From: Pleurodeles waltl | Lineage: Eukaryota; Chordata; Amphibia; Caudata; Salamandridae | Assembly: GCF_031143425.1 (NCBI RefSeq) | Contig: NC_090439.1 | Location: 356,742,027 to 356,806,026, forward strand | DNA: 64,000 nucleotides | Direction: 5' to 3' | In this document: positions 1 through 11,845 of the stretch, piece after piece | Position numbering within the stretch: position 1 is the first letter of the stretch | How the letters are laid out: every line of letters starts with the position of its first letter | The notes under the pieces: generated by a model | Seen by the model: the letters and a program-made list of their open reading frames with translations, nothing else | The model's database searches: none | Told to the model about the DNA's origin: nothing | Program-made: the position numbers and the translations under genes

Positions 1-1849
1 GATGAGAAAGTGTGGGATTTGAAAGGAAACAAAGTAGGTCTAATAAAGGGAGTTGGGACAGTTAAAGTTACTGTGAAGCAGAATGCAGTTTGTCCTCAAC
101 TTCCGCAGTACCACATGCCGCAAGATGTCCTTATCAAAGTAGCCCAGATATTTGCAGACTTTGTAAAGCAAGGGGTTCTGAAGGAAGTATTGAGCAGTCC
201 ATGTAATTCAACGATAATGGGCTTGAAAAAGCCATGTGGGGAAGTTCCAATTGTTCAGGATTTGAGAAAAACAAATGAGATTGTAATCAAATGTTGTCCA
301 GTGGTGCCAAATCCAGCTGTGATAATGTTTCAGATGTTATGTGATGCCGAGTGGTTCACTATTATTGATTTGCTGCAAGCTTTTTTCTGTGCCTCTTCAT
401 GAGGATAGTCAATTTCTCTTTTGTTTCAATTTTCTGGATCAAGTTTATTGCTGGTGCAGAATTCCTCAAGGGCTTCCAGAGTCACCTTCCATATTCAATC
501 AGATCTTGAAAAATAATTTGGAGTTGTTGGAATTGCCATTCCAATCGACCTTGGTGCAGCACATTGATGACTTGCTGAGTGCGTCCAAAACAAGGGACGA
601 GTGCAAGAATGATACAATTGTCCTGTTGAACCATTTGGGAAAGAATGGTCACAAAGTGTCTCCGCTTAAATTATAGTACTGCCAGAAGGTGGTGAAGTAC
701 TTGGGTCACCAGATTGAGAAGGGTTCAATAAAGGTATCCAGAGAAAGGATTTCAACCATATTGCAGATGAATCCCCCAACCAGACAAAGAGATCTCAGGA
801 TGTTTTTAGGGATGGTAGGCTATTGTCACCAATAGATTCCAAATGTTTCACTCATTTTGAGAACATTGCAGAAGCTGACTCATAAGGATGTCACTGATCC
901 CATAGTGTTAGACATGGCTGAAATGAAAGCGTTCACTGAATTGAGAGAGAGTCTGTGCAAGGCTCCTGCATTGGGTATGCCTGATTACACAAACCTTTCA
1001 CCTTGTTTTGTCACGAGCGTGATGCATGTTCTTTGTCTGTCTTGACACAGGTCCATGGAGGTGTAAACCGCCCAGTAGCATATTTTTCAGCTACTTTGGA
1101 CCCAGTTGCAGCAGCCATACCGGGTTGTTTGCACGCAGTTCAGCAGTTCTTCAGAGCCTTGCACAGTGTGAAGGCAATGTGATGTGACATCCCCTGACTG
1201 CAATGGATCCTCATTCTATTGAGATTCTACTTACAAAGATGAAAACCCAAAACTTGACCGGGGCGAGGGTAACCAGATATGAAACGGGTATTCCAGAGTC
1301 ACCAAATATGTCATTGAAAATATGTACAGTGCGGAACTCTGCAACCTTACTTCCAAGTGAGAATGTCGAAATTGAGCAAGTGGAAGATGTTGAATATGAT
1401 TGTCTTGAAGTAACTGATTGTGCACAAAACCAAGACCTGACATTAGAGATACTCGATTGGAGGAAAATGACCAAATTATCTTTGTCGATGGTTCTTGTCT
1501 GAGAGACAATACAGGGACGCTGAGAGCAGGATGTGCTGTGTACACAATAACTGGTACCTTGGAAGCTTCTTGGCTTCGAGGAGTGTATTCTGCCCAAGTA
1601 GCAGAACTGGTAGCCCTTAGTAGAGCGTGCCACGTTTCTTCTCAGATGAAAGTCACAAACTATACGGATAGCCAGTATGGATTTGGAATACTCCATGATT
1701 TTGGCCAGATGTGGTCACAGAGAAGTTTCATGACCTCTTCTGCTTCACCAGTGAGAAATGGTGAGAGAATTAAATAATTGTTACATGCTATTCAAATGCC
1801 TGAAAAGATTGCCGTGGTGAAATGCAGTGCACATCTGAAGTCAAAGGAC
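1..1849 (+). pseudogene. pol: ERV1 pol, reverse transcriptase and RNase H part
   Basis: Degenerate retroviral pol. About 1-400 holds RT palm/fingers sequence (the SPCNS..G motif near 196-225); the frame shifts near 385-400 and continues to 676. The catalytic YXDD box near 559-570 reads HIDD, so its aromatic residue is lost. Stops follow at 674-676 and near 832, and again near 1043. RNase H follows at about 1460-1740, with its acidic residues in DGS, AELVAL and YTDSQY contexts, and ends in a stop near 1775. The reading then breaks at a Harbinger insertion at 1850. The homologous stretch of ERV2 (about 19200-21950) shows the same order. The gene cannot encode an active polymerase. Confidence 0.92.
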
Positions 1850-1852
1850 TAT
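1850..1852. repeat. Target-site duplication TAT, left side of H1
   Basis: TAT at 1850-1852 matches TAT at 10197-10199. Removing 1853-10199 restores continuous integrase sequence, as shown by alignment to ERV2 near 21920. Confidence 0.88.
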
Positions 1853-2446
1853 GGGGGTCATTACAAGATTGCCGGTAAAAGGCGTTTACCGCCGTGCAGA
1901 AGACCGCCAATACACCACCGCGGAAATCTGCCACAGCTATTATGACCCACATCTCGGAATCCGCCGAAATTCAGACAGCCACACAAGTCTGCCACACCAA
2001 AGGTCAGTGATAAACTGGCGAAAACAAAACCTCCTCTGTCACGCCAACAGAAACATGCCCATGCTATCACGACCCACAAATCCACGCAGCGGTCTTTCAA
2101 CCGCGGTATTCCATTGGCGGTACACACCGCCGCACTCAAAATAAACACACATCTCCAAAACACCGCCACATTGGACAATTCAAAATACACAAACCTGATA
2201 CACATACAAACACCACTCCCACACACCCAACACAATATAAAACACACACACACATCACCCACAAACCACTACGACCAAAAATTATTGATGAAGGCGAGAG
2301 AGAGAGCACAGCATAGACAACCCCACCACACAGAGGCACACAACACCATCACCCACACAACATCCACGCACAAAACACCCCACACCACTACACATCACCA
2401 CACTCATCACCACATACACCACCTCACACATCACCTACACCACCCC

Positions 2447-4076
2447 ATGGCACGGCAAAGACACCCCAGGTTCTCCGAGGAGGAGCTCAGGGTCATGGTG
2501 GAGGAAATCGTACAGGTAGAGCCACAGCTATTTGGATCACAGGTGCAGCACACCTCCATAGCTAGGAAGATGGAGCTATGGCGAAGAATAGTCGACAGGG
2601 TCAACGCAGTGTGACAGCACCCAAGAAATCAGGAGGACATCAGGAAGAGGTGGAACGACCTACGGGGGAAGGTGCGTTCCGTGGTCTCCAGGCACAACAT
2701 CGTGGTTCAGCGGACTGGCGGCGGACACCCACCTCCTCCCCTACAACTAACAACATGGCAGGAGCAGGTCTTGACCATTATGCATCCTGAGGGCCTCGGA
2801 GGAGTCGGTGGAGGAATGGACACTGGTAAGTCAAATCTTAACTATCATATCCCCCACCCTACCTGCATGCTATCACACCCCCCCACCCTCACCCCCTCCC
2901 CTATCACTCCAACTCCTCACTAATGTACTGATAACACAAACTACCCATCCCAACACCAAGCCCTGCATGACACAACAAAGCATGGTCACCCCTCACTAAA
3001 GCATGCCCACTGCACATACCCATAACACCCCCCCAACCATCATCACACAAGCCCCCACACAGGAATGCTAGCACTGGGGTACACGCTCACCCACCCATTG
3101 CACACCATGACACACACAGATGCAATAATCATGCTTTTACACCCCTGCAGGACCACTACCTAACGTCGCCAGACAGGAGGGTCCAGACATCTGTACCCCA
3201 CCCACAGAAGAGGCCCACAGTGATGACAGCAGCTCTGGCCAACTGGATCCAGATGACCAGCCCGGACCATCGTGGGCCTCAGGACAGTCGGTTCCCCTCG
3301 CACAGGCACAGCCCAACATTGACCTTCCACCCTCTGGAAACACCAGCACAGCACCCACCCAGCGGGCCCATACCTCCGTCCCCAGGACACGTCAATCAGC
3401 TGTGTGTCCACCACTACAGGGAACCCAGGATAATCCACCACCCCAACAACAACAGGGACCTGGGGGCAGTGGCAGTGGGCACACGGTCCCGGGGACGGAG
3501 GCACAGGAACACAGGGGAACTGGGAGGGCTGCTGTGCGACAGGGGGCGGATAGGCCAAGGGAACCCACTCTCCACAAGGCCCTCTCCTCCATCATGGGAG
3601 CATACCACCACTCCCAGGAGACGATGGCTACGGTCCTGGCCAAGTTTCAGGAGACCCAGCGCCTGCAGGAGGAACAGTATTTGGGGTTCAGGGAGGAACT
3701 CAGAACCATCAGCTCCGCCCTGGGCACCATCGTAGGGGTGCTGAAGGACATACAGAACACCATGAGGGACACCGTGGCACTCCAAGGGGCCCCTGACACT
3801 AGCATGGACGATGAACTGCCCACCACCTCCGCCGGCGCTAGTGGACAGGACGCCCCGCCACAGGACCACCACACCAGCAACCCACCCCCTGCAGACGGAG
3901 AACCACCCCGCAAGCGGTCCCTGAGATCCAGGAACAGGACAGAGCACGATGGCAAGACCCCCGCCAAGAAATTAGACCACCCTGATTGTCATCCCACTGT
4001 CCCACTTTGTAAACCTGTCCATATTGGAACTGCCCCAGCTCCACTTCCTATGCCCATATGGGCAGTGCACCTGTGA
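2447..4076 (+). pseudogene. H1 Myb A: Myb/SANT-like DNA-binding protein, two exons
   Basis: Exon 1 runs from the ATG at 2447 (MARQRHPRF..) to 2825, and exon 2 from 3151 to the stop at 4076. The intron has GTAAGT at 2826 and a pyrimidine-rich ACCCCTGCAG acceptor ending at 3150. The join splits a glycine codon and keeps the frame. The N-terminal ~125 residues are a Myb/SANT-like trihelix with spaced tryptophans and the RKRWNDL motif. The C-terminal part is Pro/Gln/Ser-rich, has a helical stretch (near 3590-3760) and ends with a basic RKRSLRSR patch (near 3910). One in-frame TGA at 2612-2614 interrupts exon 1; the homologous codon is open in H2 (33757-33371, - strand). An AATAAA lies at 4161. 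In known Harbingers a Myb-like partner helps transposase reach the nucleus and bind DNA; that role is inferred here. Confidence 0.85.
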
Positions 4077-4454
4077 GTCTAATAGACTGGACTCTGCCAT
4101 GGACATTCCTCTACCATCACCCATCACCATTTTACCACCCCCTCCAATAATTAGCACTTCAATAAACACCCTTGAAGCACAAAACAATCTGGAGTCAGTC
4201 TGTGATTTAGAAAATGTGTATTAGCAATGACAGTGACAAAATGCGTTTTCAAATGTAATGTCAACATACCTATGTCACACATCACAAGTCCATGAAGGAT
4301 GCAAGCAGAGTGACACACGTTGGTAACCACACCTGTGAAACCGTAATGGATATGTACAACTCAGTTACCAAATACTGCTTGAAATTGACAGACAGGATGT
4401 GGGTAGAAGTGTGAAAGTACTTGTAGTAGGCAAGAAAGTGTTCTCACCTGTGTG

Positions 4455-5525
4455 TCACTGGAAATATTGCTGGATGACTGAGTCCCTGTTGTCAATGTCT
4501 TCTTCCTCTGCTTCCTCCTCATCACTGTCCACAGGCTCTACAGCTGCCACAACACCGTCATCTGGACCATCCTCCTGCAGAAAAGGCACCTGGCGTCGCA
4601 AAGCAAGATTGTGAAGCATATAGCAGGCGATGATGATCTGGCACACCTTCCTTGGTGAGTAGAATAGGGAACCACCTGTCAGATGGAGGCACCTGAACCT
4701 GGCCTTCAGGAGGCCGAAGGTGCGTTCGATCACCCTCCTAGTCCGCCCATGGGCCTCATTGTAGCGTTCCACTGCCCTGGTCCTGGGATTCCTCACTGGG
4801 GTCAGTAGCCATGACAGGTTGGGGTAACCAGAGTCCCCTAATAGCCACACCCGGTGCCTCTGGAGTTGACCCATTACATAAGGGATGCTGCTATTCTGCA
4901 GGGTGTAGGCATCATGCACAGAGCCAGGGAACATAGCATTTACTTGGGAGATGTACTGGTCGCCAAACATACCATCTGTACATTCATGGAATGATAACTC
5001 TTCCGGTTCCTGTACACCTGTTTACTCCTGTGGGGGGGGGACCAGAGCTACCTGGGTCCCATCAATGGCACCTATGCCTGTGGGGATATGTCCAAGGGCA
5101 TAGAAGTCACCTTTAACAGTAGCCAAATCCTCCACCTGAGGGAAAACGATGTAGCTCCTCATGTGTTTCAGCAGGGCAGACAACACTCTGGACAACACGT
5201 TGGAAAACATAGGCTGGGACATCCCTGATGCCATGGCCACTGTTGTTTGAAAAGACCCACTTGCAAGGAAATGGAGCACTGACAGCACCTGCACTTGAGG
5301 GGGAATTCCTGTGGGATGGCAGACTGCTGACATCAGGTCAGGCTCCAACTGGGTACACAGTTCCTGGATTGTGGCACGGTCAAACCTGTAGGTGATGATT
5401 AAATGTCGCTCCTCCATTGTCAACAGGTCCACCAGCGGTAGGTTCACTGGAGGATTCTGCCATCTCCTCACATGTCCCAGCTGACGGTGCCTAGGAAGGA
5501 CAACAGCGACCACAGAGTCAAGCAA
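4455..5525 (-). pseudogene. H1 HARBI1-type DDE transposase
   Basis: Read from 5525 down to 4455 this is one PIF/Harbinger transposase broken by frameshifts. The first part (5525-5022) has the N-terminal helical region (MEERHLIITYRF), the middle domain (VQVLSVLHFLASGSFQ) and the first catalytic Asp in IDGT. The frame fails around a run of C residues near 5030-5040 and again near 4967. The second part (4970-4455) holds the second Asp in GDSGYP, the final Glu in RVIERTFGLLKARF, and an acidic C-terminus ending near QQYFQ. All three DDE residues are therefore present in the DNA. It is transcribed opposite to both flanking Myb genes. No intron splits the GDSGYP region, unlike H2. A 5' exon upstream of 5525 is possible. 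Confidence 0.88.
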
Positions 5526-5937
5526 CTCAGAGGTATGTACCCACAGCTACACAGAACACGAAACATAATCCAAAAAGTTGTCTGTAAGTGTGTTGAGTCC
5601 AGGCCTAGGTATGTGTGACGCAGTTGAAAATGAAGCCATGTGGGCCCCTGAAATGGCGGCTGCCTGACCTCTAAAGTGGGACAATGGGATGTGAGGTAAC
5701 TGCGCTGGCGTTGTTCACCGTTGCGGTAGGCGGTCGAAGACCGCTGCGCAATGCTGCATTGGTTAACATTGGACCCTATAGGCCCAGGAGCCAATGATGA
5801 AGTGCGCCGGCGGTGATGATACGGACCGCCGCAGACGTCACCGCAATTTTCTATCTGTTCAATCACTCGATACCTGATCTTCGACAGGAGAAGACCTGTA
5901 CTGCAAGTGCTGCTGTGACCTCGGTCTGGAAGAGACA

Positions 5938-8642
5938 ATGGCTCGTGCGTTTGGGGAAAGGGCCCCTGCCTTCACTGCACAGGAGTTGGAGAAGCTCGTG
6001 GACGGGGTCCTCCCCCAGTACACGCTACTCTACGGTCCTCCAGACCAACAGGTGAGTACATAGGGTGCAAGTTGTATGGGCTATGCCTGGGTGGAGAGGG
6101 CTGGTTGTAAGAAGGAAGGGGGCAGAGTTCTGCGAGCATGAAGGACTGTGAATTCATGTGCCACATGGCAAGGGCAGGGATGCGGGCCACTCACTTCGAC
6201 GGTGCAGTTGGTAATGACTACTCTTCTTCCCCTGTACATGTCATGTAGGTCAGCGCCCACCAGAAGAAGGCTATTTGGCGTGCCATCGCCAAGGACGTCC
6301 GGACCCTGGGGGTCCACCAGAGATGGAGCACCCACTGCCGGAAAAGATGGGAGGACATTCGCCGCTGGAGCAAGAAGACGGCGGAGGCTCAGCTGGGGAT
6401 GGCCTCCCAACCTGGGAGGGGTGCCCGTTGCACCATGAGCCCCCTGATGTTCAGGATCCTGGCGGTGGCCTACCCTGAGTTGGATGGGGGCTTGAGGGCA
6501 TCACAGCAGACACAAGGGGGTGAGTACAACATCATTCTGCGGACTTTGCGTGCAGTGAAGGTGTCTGGGTGGGGGAGGAGGGCTGTGGGTTTCCCTAGGC
6601 CAGGGCGAGTTCCGTAGGCCAGGCCCCTCCGTAATGCAGGCCATGTGGCACTCCACCCCACCTCTGTAGAGTGCCAAGTACAGGTATACATGCCCCTGTG
6701 TCATCTATGTGTGCTGATGTCCACCATAGCCATGTAGGCCATATCACAGGAACTGCATCTGTAGAGGCCAACAGCGTGGCGTAGTGCAGGGGGCTGCTGT
6801 GTCTGTATTGTCTGCCAACGGTAGCGGTAAGCCACACACTCTACCTGTCTTTCTTCTGTTGTTCCCCCCCCTTTTTGTGCTCTCCCTGTTCTTTTGTGCA
6901 TCAGCATCAGCATCATCAGGCGGAGGTACAGTGGCACCAGAGCACGAGGGAGCTGCATCCCACATGGCCATGGAGGGCCACACCACGGACTCTGAATACA
7001 CCAGTGGGACGGAGGGCAAGGGGAGCTTCACGGTGGTCACCGGATCAGCAACCAGCGACACGGACTCGTCCTCCGATGGGAGCTCCCTTGTGGTGGTGGC
7101 AAAATCTGTGCCCCCCACTTCTACAGGCACAGTCACCACCCCCCCTACCAGCACCGCCCTCCCAGCAGCCCCTCAGCCTTCGCCCCGTGCCCGCTCACCC
7201 AGGAGGGTGGGCATCACCTTCGCCCCAGGCACCTCAGCCCCTGCCCCTGTCACCTCTGCTGCCCTCAGTGAGGAGGCCATTGACCTCCTCAGGTCACTCA
7301 CTGTTGGGCAGTCTACCATTGTGAATGCCATATAGGGTGTAGAAAGGGAGTTGCAACACACTAATTCATTCCTGGATGGCATTCATTCTGGTCAGGCTGC
7401 CCATCATCGAACCCTGCAATCTCAGGCCTCAGCACTGATGGCAGCCATTGTCCTTGTGTCTAGCCTCCCCCCTCCAACTTCCTCCACCCAGACCCAATCT
7501 CCTGTACCTCTACCAATCCCAAGCACACCATCAGACCAGCCTGCACACACGTAAACACTCAAGGGAAGCTCAGGCAAACATAGGCACCACACATCCCACA
7601 GGTACTCACACAAGCATCACACACATACAGACACAGCAACATCCACTGCCTCCACTGTGTCCCCCTCCTCGTTGTCTCCCTCCTCCCTCCCAGTGTTGTC
7701 TACACTCTCACCTGCATGCACTACCACTACAACCACTAGGACCCGCACCAGCACACCCACCACCACACCCCGCTCACCTGCACTAACCACCCCCACTACC
7801 ACTTACACGTCCCCTGTGTCCTCTCCCAGTGTGTCTGTGACGCCCCCTCCCAAAGTACACAAACGCGGGCACACACACACCCAACATCCATCCACCTCAC
7901 GACAGCCTCCAGCACATGCACCCAAATCATCTAAAGTTACACCTCCTACAACCACCTCCTCTTCCTCCACTCCCAGACCCCCTCCAGCTACCCGTACCAG
8001 TGTTCCTAAGAAACTTTTCCTGAGCAACGTTGACCTCTTTCCCACCACCCACCCCTCCAATTCATAGGTCCCGTACTAGCACCTCAGCCAAAAAATCTCC
8101 GGTACCAGTGGTGCCTCTTAGAGGTATGTGGAGTGCACCGGGCACCAGGGCAGAAAGTGTGACACGGAGCCAAAGCACAGCCAGTCCCCCCCCTGTGAAG
8201 CACCAGAAGTTGGACAGTGCCCGACGGGATAGGGGGAAGACTCCAGTCGGCAAAGCCGCTCACAAGGTTCCAGGGGTGAGTGTCGACTGTGACTCCTCCC
8301 AAGGTGGGGAAGGGGCAGAAGAAAGCGCCAAGGTCTGGGAAGAGCAGCACGGCGGAGAAGGCCGCCATCATCCCCGCTGCCCAGGAGGCCACCGCCAGCC
8401 CCATCGTCAGTGGCCAGGAGACCACCGCCAGAGTCGCTACCCAGGAGGGCAGTCCCATCGTCACTGGTCAGGAGACCACCGCCAGAGTCAGTGCCCAGGA
8501 GGGCAGTCTCATCGTCACTGGTCAGGAGACCACCGCCAGAGTCAGTGCCCAGGAGGGCAGTCCCATTGTAACTGGTCAGGAGACCACTGCCAGAGTCAGT
8601 GCCCAGGAGGGCCCCGGCAGCCACAGCCCCGCTGGGCAATGA
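5938..8642 (+). pseudogene. H1 Myb B: second, distinct Myb/SANT-like protein, multi-exon
   Basis: Exon 1 is 5938-6051 (ATG to CAACAG|GTGAGT), exon 2 is 6249-6519 (271 bp, ending before GTGAGT), and exon 3 opens near 6906 after a pyrimidine-rich tract. Exons 1-2 encode a Myb/SANT-like trihelix: FTAQELEKLVDGV, then IWRAIAKDV and CRKRWEDIRRWSKK. Exon 3 is Ser/Thr-rich, then has a helical dimerisation-like segment (ALSEEAIDLLRSLTVGQS..). An in-frame TAG at 7333-7335 precedes more of that helix. The next 1.2 kb is a long Ser/Thr/Pro-rich tail scattered over frames, ending in four copies of a 17-residue repeat. It differs from Myb A in sequence and exon plan. Homology to H2 (30031-27680, - strand) supports the exon boundaries. 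The exact C-terminus is unsure. Confidence 0.78.
8395..8625 (+). repeat. 51-bp coding minisatellite in H1 Myb B
   Basis: About four tandem copies of a 51-bp unit encode a 17-residue repeat of the form SPIVTGQETTARVSAQE. The unit length is a multiple of three, so the frame is kept. Copies differ by only one or two bases, suggesting recent expansion or homogenisation. Confidence 0.85.
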
Positions 8643-8684
8643 GGGACCGCCATGGCAAACACCGCTGCACAGGTCAGAGGCAGC

Positions 8685-8895
8685 AAAGTCAAGCACCGCT
8701 GAACAGGACAAGCACCGCTGAACAGGGCAAAGACTGCCATGGCAAGCACCGCTGAACAGGGCAAAGACTGCCATGGCAAGCACCGCTGAACAGGGCAAGC
8801 ACCGCTAAACAGGGCAAAGACCACCATGGCAAGCACCGCTGAACAGGGCAAGCACCGCTGAACAGGGCAAGCACCGCCAACTCAAGCACCGCTAG
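8685..8895 (+). repeat. Minisatellite of GCACCGCTGAACAGGGCAA units
   Basis: Directly after the 51-bp array, a core of GCACCGCTGAACAGGGCAA recurs about eight times, some copies separated by AGACTGCCATGGCAA-like spacers. This gives higher-order units of roughly 18 and 36 bp. No long frame is conserved across it, so it is probably 3' untranslated H1 DNA. Confidence 0.8.
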
Positions 8896-8959
8896 CCCAT
8901 GTGCGGCAGGGGCAGTGACGGAACTGGGACCGTCACAGGGAGAGCGATGCACTCTGGGC

Positions 8960-9315
8960 ACCAGTCCTCCTACAGAACCAGTGGAGAACAGCATCCACTA
9001 CCTCAGTCCTTAACAGGATGAAGCAATCTGGGCACCAGTCCCCCTCCAGAACCAGTGGCGAACAGCATCCACTACCTCAGTCCTTAACAGGATGAAGCAC
9101 TCTGGGCACCAGTCCCCCTCCAGAACCAGTGGAGACTGTCATCCACTTGAGAGACTGTGGCTTTGCACTCCCCAGGATTGAACAGTGGACAACCCACCCA
9201 CTGTAGAGACTTGAGAGACTGTGGCTTTGCACTCCCCAGGATTGAACAGTGGGCAACCCACCCACTGTAGAGACTTGTGAGACTGTGGCTTTGCACTCCC
9301 CAGGATACATCAATG
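8960..9315 (+). repeat. Two further direct-repeat blocks at the H1 3' side
   Basis: A unit of about 75 bp (TCTGGGCACCAGTCC..CCTCAGTCCTTAACAGGATG) occurs about three times between 8955 and 9140. A unit of about 66 bp (GAGACTGTGGCTTTGCACTC..CCCACTGTAGAGACTT) occurs about three times between 9150 and 9305. Both lie downstream of the Myb B reading frame. Confidence 0.75.
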
Positions 9316-9591
9316 GGCATGGAGCCCCCTCGTGGATCTGGCGTGGTGCTGTCATCCGGCTGAGATGCCCCCCCCTCCCCTTCCCCTTGAGGTGCCTGTT
9401 GTATTTCGATCTGATGCCCCTGCAGTGTTCTCTCCGTTTTGCTCAGGTATCGTGTGTGGGCCTCGCCCATGCATTTTGGGCCCAGTGGTTCACGGACATT
9501 GAATGGTGCATACCTGCACTACTAATCGTGATGTATATTTTGTTGAATGTGTATATATATCTGTATATATTAGTTTACTGTATTTTGATAC

Positions 9592-9597
9592 ATTAAA
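9592..9597 (+). promoter_or_regulatory. Possible poly(A) signal (ATTAAA) of H1 Myb B
   Basis: ATTAAA follows AT-rich DNA and is followed by GT-rich sequence near 9610-9740, which fits a 3' end for the + strand Myb B transcript. The span 9310-9800 otherwise holds GT-rich low-complexity DNA and no convincing gene. Confidence 0.4.
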
Positions 9598-10199
9598 ATG
9601 GTTGCACTCATTTCCTTTTGTGTTTGCATTCTTCTGGGGTTTTTTGGGGTTGTTACTGTTATGTTTGGATATGCATTGGTGTGTGTGTTGTAGTGGGTGA
9701 GGGTCGGGGTGGGGGTGGGGGTGTTGCGTGTGTGTGTCCCTGACTTTTGCCTCCCCCCTCCCCTATGTCGTGGGTGCAGTACTCACCGTTGTCTTCGGCG
9801 CCGGCATTGATGATGATCGTACAGGAGCAGGAAGACTATCGCAGGGAGTATTTGGAGTTCCGGCTCCATTTTGCCCTCCTTCCTCGTGGAGTGTGTTGAG
9901 GTGAGCATTTTTCCATTGAAATGGCTGTTTCCGCCGTGTTTTTATCCACGGTGGATCCGCCCCGGAAAAGGTGGCGGATTGGTAGGTTGTGATACTGTGG
10001 GCGGTACTTTGTCTCCCGTCTGTCTGTTGGCGGTGACCGCCGCGCTGCTTGTCTGTACCGCCGTGGCGGTCGGAGTGTTAAAGTGGCTGTCTTTGTTTGC
10101 GGTTTCCGCCATGTCATAATTCCCTTTTTTTTTCGCCGGCCTGTTTGCGGTCTTACCGCCGCTTTAACACCGTCCGCCAGGGTTGTAATGACCCCCTAT

Positions 10200-11845
10200 G
10201 TGTCATTGGGAAAGTCGCAAGGTTTTGGGCATTGAACTGTATATCATCCAAAGACAAGTAGGAACTGTTACCTGAAGAAAACAAAACTTGTACAAGCTGT
10301 GCAGTGAAAATAATTAACACTCTGGAAGAAATGAAAATGCTGCAGAATAATGTTGATAGGGAGGAAAACCGTTCATGGTGCAAAATGAAATCTGTGCAAA
10401 GACAAGATGAATTGTGGGTTTCAGAAGAGGGTCAATTGGGGTTGCCAAATAGCTTATTATCTCAAATGGCGAGGTACTATCATGGTCAAGCACATATTGG
10501 GACGGATGCAATGATTTGTTTGGTCAAACATGATTGGTTCAACTTAAAGTTTAGACAAGTTGGTGAAGCAGTTTGCCGTTGTTGTGTCATTTGTCAACAA
10601 CTGAACAGAGGAAAAAGGAAAGTGGTTAATTTGAGCCACATTGGAAGAGCAGGAGGTCCCTTCAGCAGAATACAGATGGATTTTATTGAGATGCCTTTGT
10701 GTGAAGGTTTGAGATATGTGTTAGTGATTGTTTGCATCTTTAGTCACTGGATTGAAGCTTACCCTACACGAAGAAATGATAGTCTCACAGCAGCGAAACT
10801 ACTGCTTAGGGAACTGATAGTGCGTTTTGGGTTTCCGATCTCTTTAGAATCAGATAGGGGAAGTCACTTCAACTATGAAGTAATTAAATTACTGTGTGAA
10901 GCATTGAACATTGAGCAGAAGTTGCATTGTAGTTACTGCCCTGAAGCATCAGGACTAGTGGAACAGATGAATGGTACCTTGAAGTCAAGAGATGCAAAGA
11001 TGTGCACGTCCACGAATTTGAAATGGCCTGATGCATTGCCTCTAGTGTTAATGTCAATGAGAAATACACCTGACAGGAACACAGGATTGTCGCTGCATGA
11101 CATCCTCATAGGCAGAGCAATGAGGTTACCAGCAGTGCCTGCAAATACACTTGTCAACATTACAGATGATATAGTGTTGGACTACTGCAAAGGTCTGGCT
11201 GATGTGGTTCGCTCTTTCTCTCAGCAGATGGAAGCCACCACACTGCCACCAATCCATGACCCAGGACACAATGTGAGATCTGGAGACTGTTCTGTGGCCC
11301 GGAAACACATGAGGAAAATGTGTTTGGAGCCTGGTTGGAAGGGACCTTATCGGGTAGTTTTTACAACTACCATAGCTGTGAAGGGTGCTGGGATTCCAAT
11401 GTGGATTCATGCAAGTCATACGAAGAAAGTGGCATCTCCACTGGATCATGAAGAAGAAGAATTGTTGAGAGTGCCAACAACAGCGAGACAAGTCTCAGGG
11501 CCGGAAAGAGAACAAAGGAGAAATGAGACCGGATCTGAGCCCGTTGAGAATGGTTCAGTCACTCCTGTGAGAGACAAAGGAGAAGACCTCCAGGAGGGTG
11601 ATGGAGAGCCTATCCCAATTGAGGCAGCAGGAGAGCCTAGTCAGAGGAGGGCTTTCCCAGAAGCAGACGATCTTGAGAGGCAAACAGAGCAATTGCCAGA
11701 CCCAGAGGGGAAAGGAGTTGAGGTGGATCAAACTCATTGTGATCTGACTCCTCCTGAACCAATTGCAGATCCGTCAAGAGAAACCACCGCAGAACAAGGC
11801 GAAGGCTCAAGTTCGACTCTGAAGAGCACACTGAGAAAAGATTAA
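10200..11845 (+). pseudogene. pol: ERV1 pol, integrase part
   Basis: Integrase resumes at 10200 and is open from an internal Met at 10304 to the stop at 11845 (513 codons). Seen in order: an HHCC zinc-binding region (HGQAH..CRCCVICQQ, about 10480-10610); the catalytic core with Asp in QMDFIEM (near 10680), Asp in SDRGSHF (near 10855) and Glu in SGLVEQMNG (near 10955), the DD-E triad of retroviral integrases; and a GPY/F module at GPYRVVF with WIHASHTKKV (about 11340-11430). A long, acidic Pro/Glu-rich tail of about 130 residues follows. All catalytic residues are visible, but RT and RNase H upstream are broken and H1 separates the parts, so no full polyprotein can be made. Confidence 0.9.

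Larger units (their letters stand above)
1853..10196 (+). mobile_element. Harbinger H1: 8.3-kb three-gene DNA transposon inserted in ERV1 pol
   Basis: Terminal inverted repeats begin GGGGGTCATTACAA at 1853 and end TTGTAATGACCCCC at 10196. They are flanked by the 3-bp duplication TAT (1850-1852 and 10197-10199), as expected for PIF/Harbinger. The related ERV2 copy keeps the empty site: near 21905-21945 it reads through the same integrase position (..GATTATGTATCATTGGG..), matching GACTAT | GTGTCATTGGG here. Inside are Myb A (+, 2447-4076), a HARBI1-type transposase (-, 5525-4455) and Myb B (+, 5938 to about 8642), then repeat-rich 3' sequence and a possible ATTAAA poly(A) signal at 9592. Subterminal DNA is rich in CCGCC/GGCGG. 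All three genes carry damage. Confidence 0.93.

Noticed and set aside
1211..1696. Antisense 161-codon open frame over ERV1 RNase H
   Set aside because: It overlaps a recognised pol domain on the other strand and has no motif; a shadow frame.
3137..3967. Several - strand frames of 70-180 codons across Myb A exon 2
   Set aside because: They mirror the GC-rich Myb A exon, whose splice phase and homology to H2 support the + strand reading.
8118..9470. Long - strand frames with repeated Cys-rich words over the H1 minisatellites
   Set aside because: They arise from tandem repeats with few stops; the + strand repeat is in frame with Myb B and the - strand has no homolog.
10153..10383. - strand frame spanning the H1/ERV1 boundary
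   Set aside because: It crosses an insertion junction, so it cannot be an old gene.
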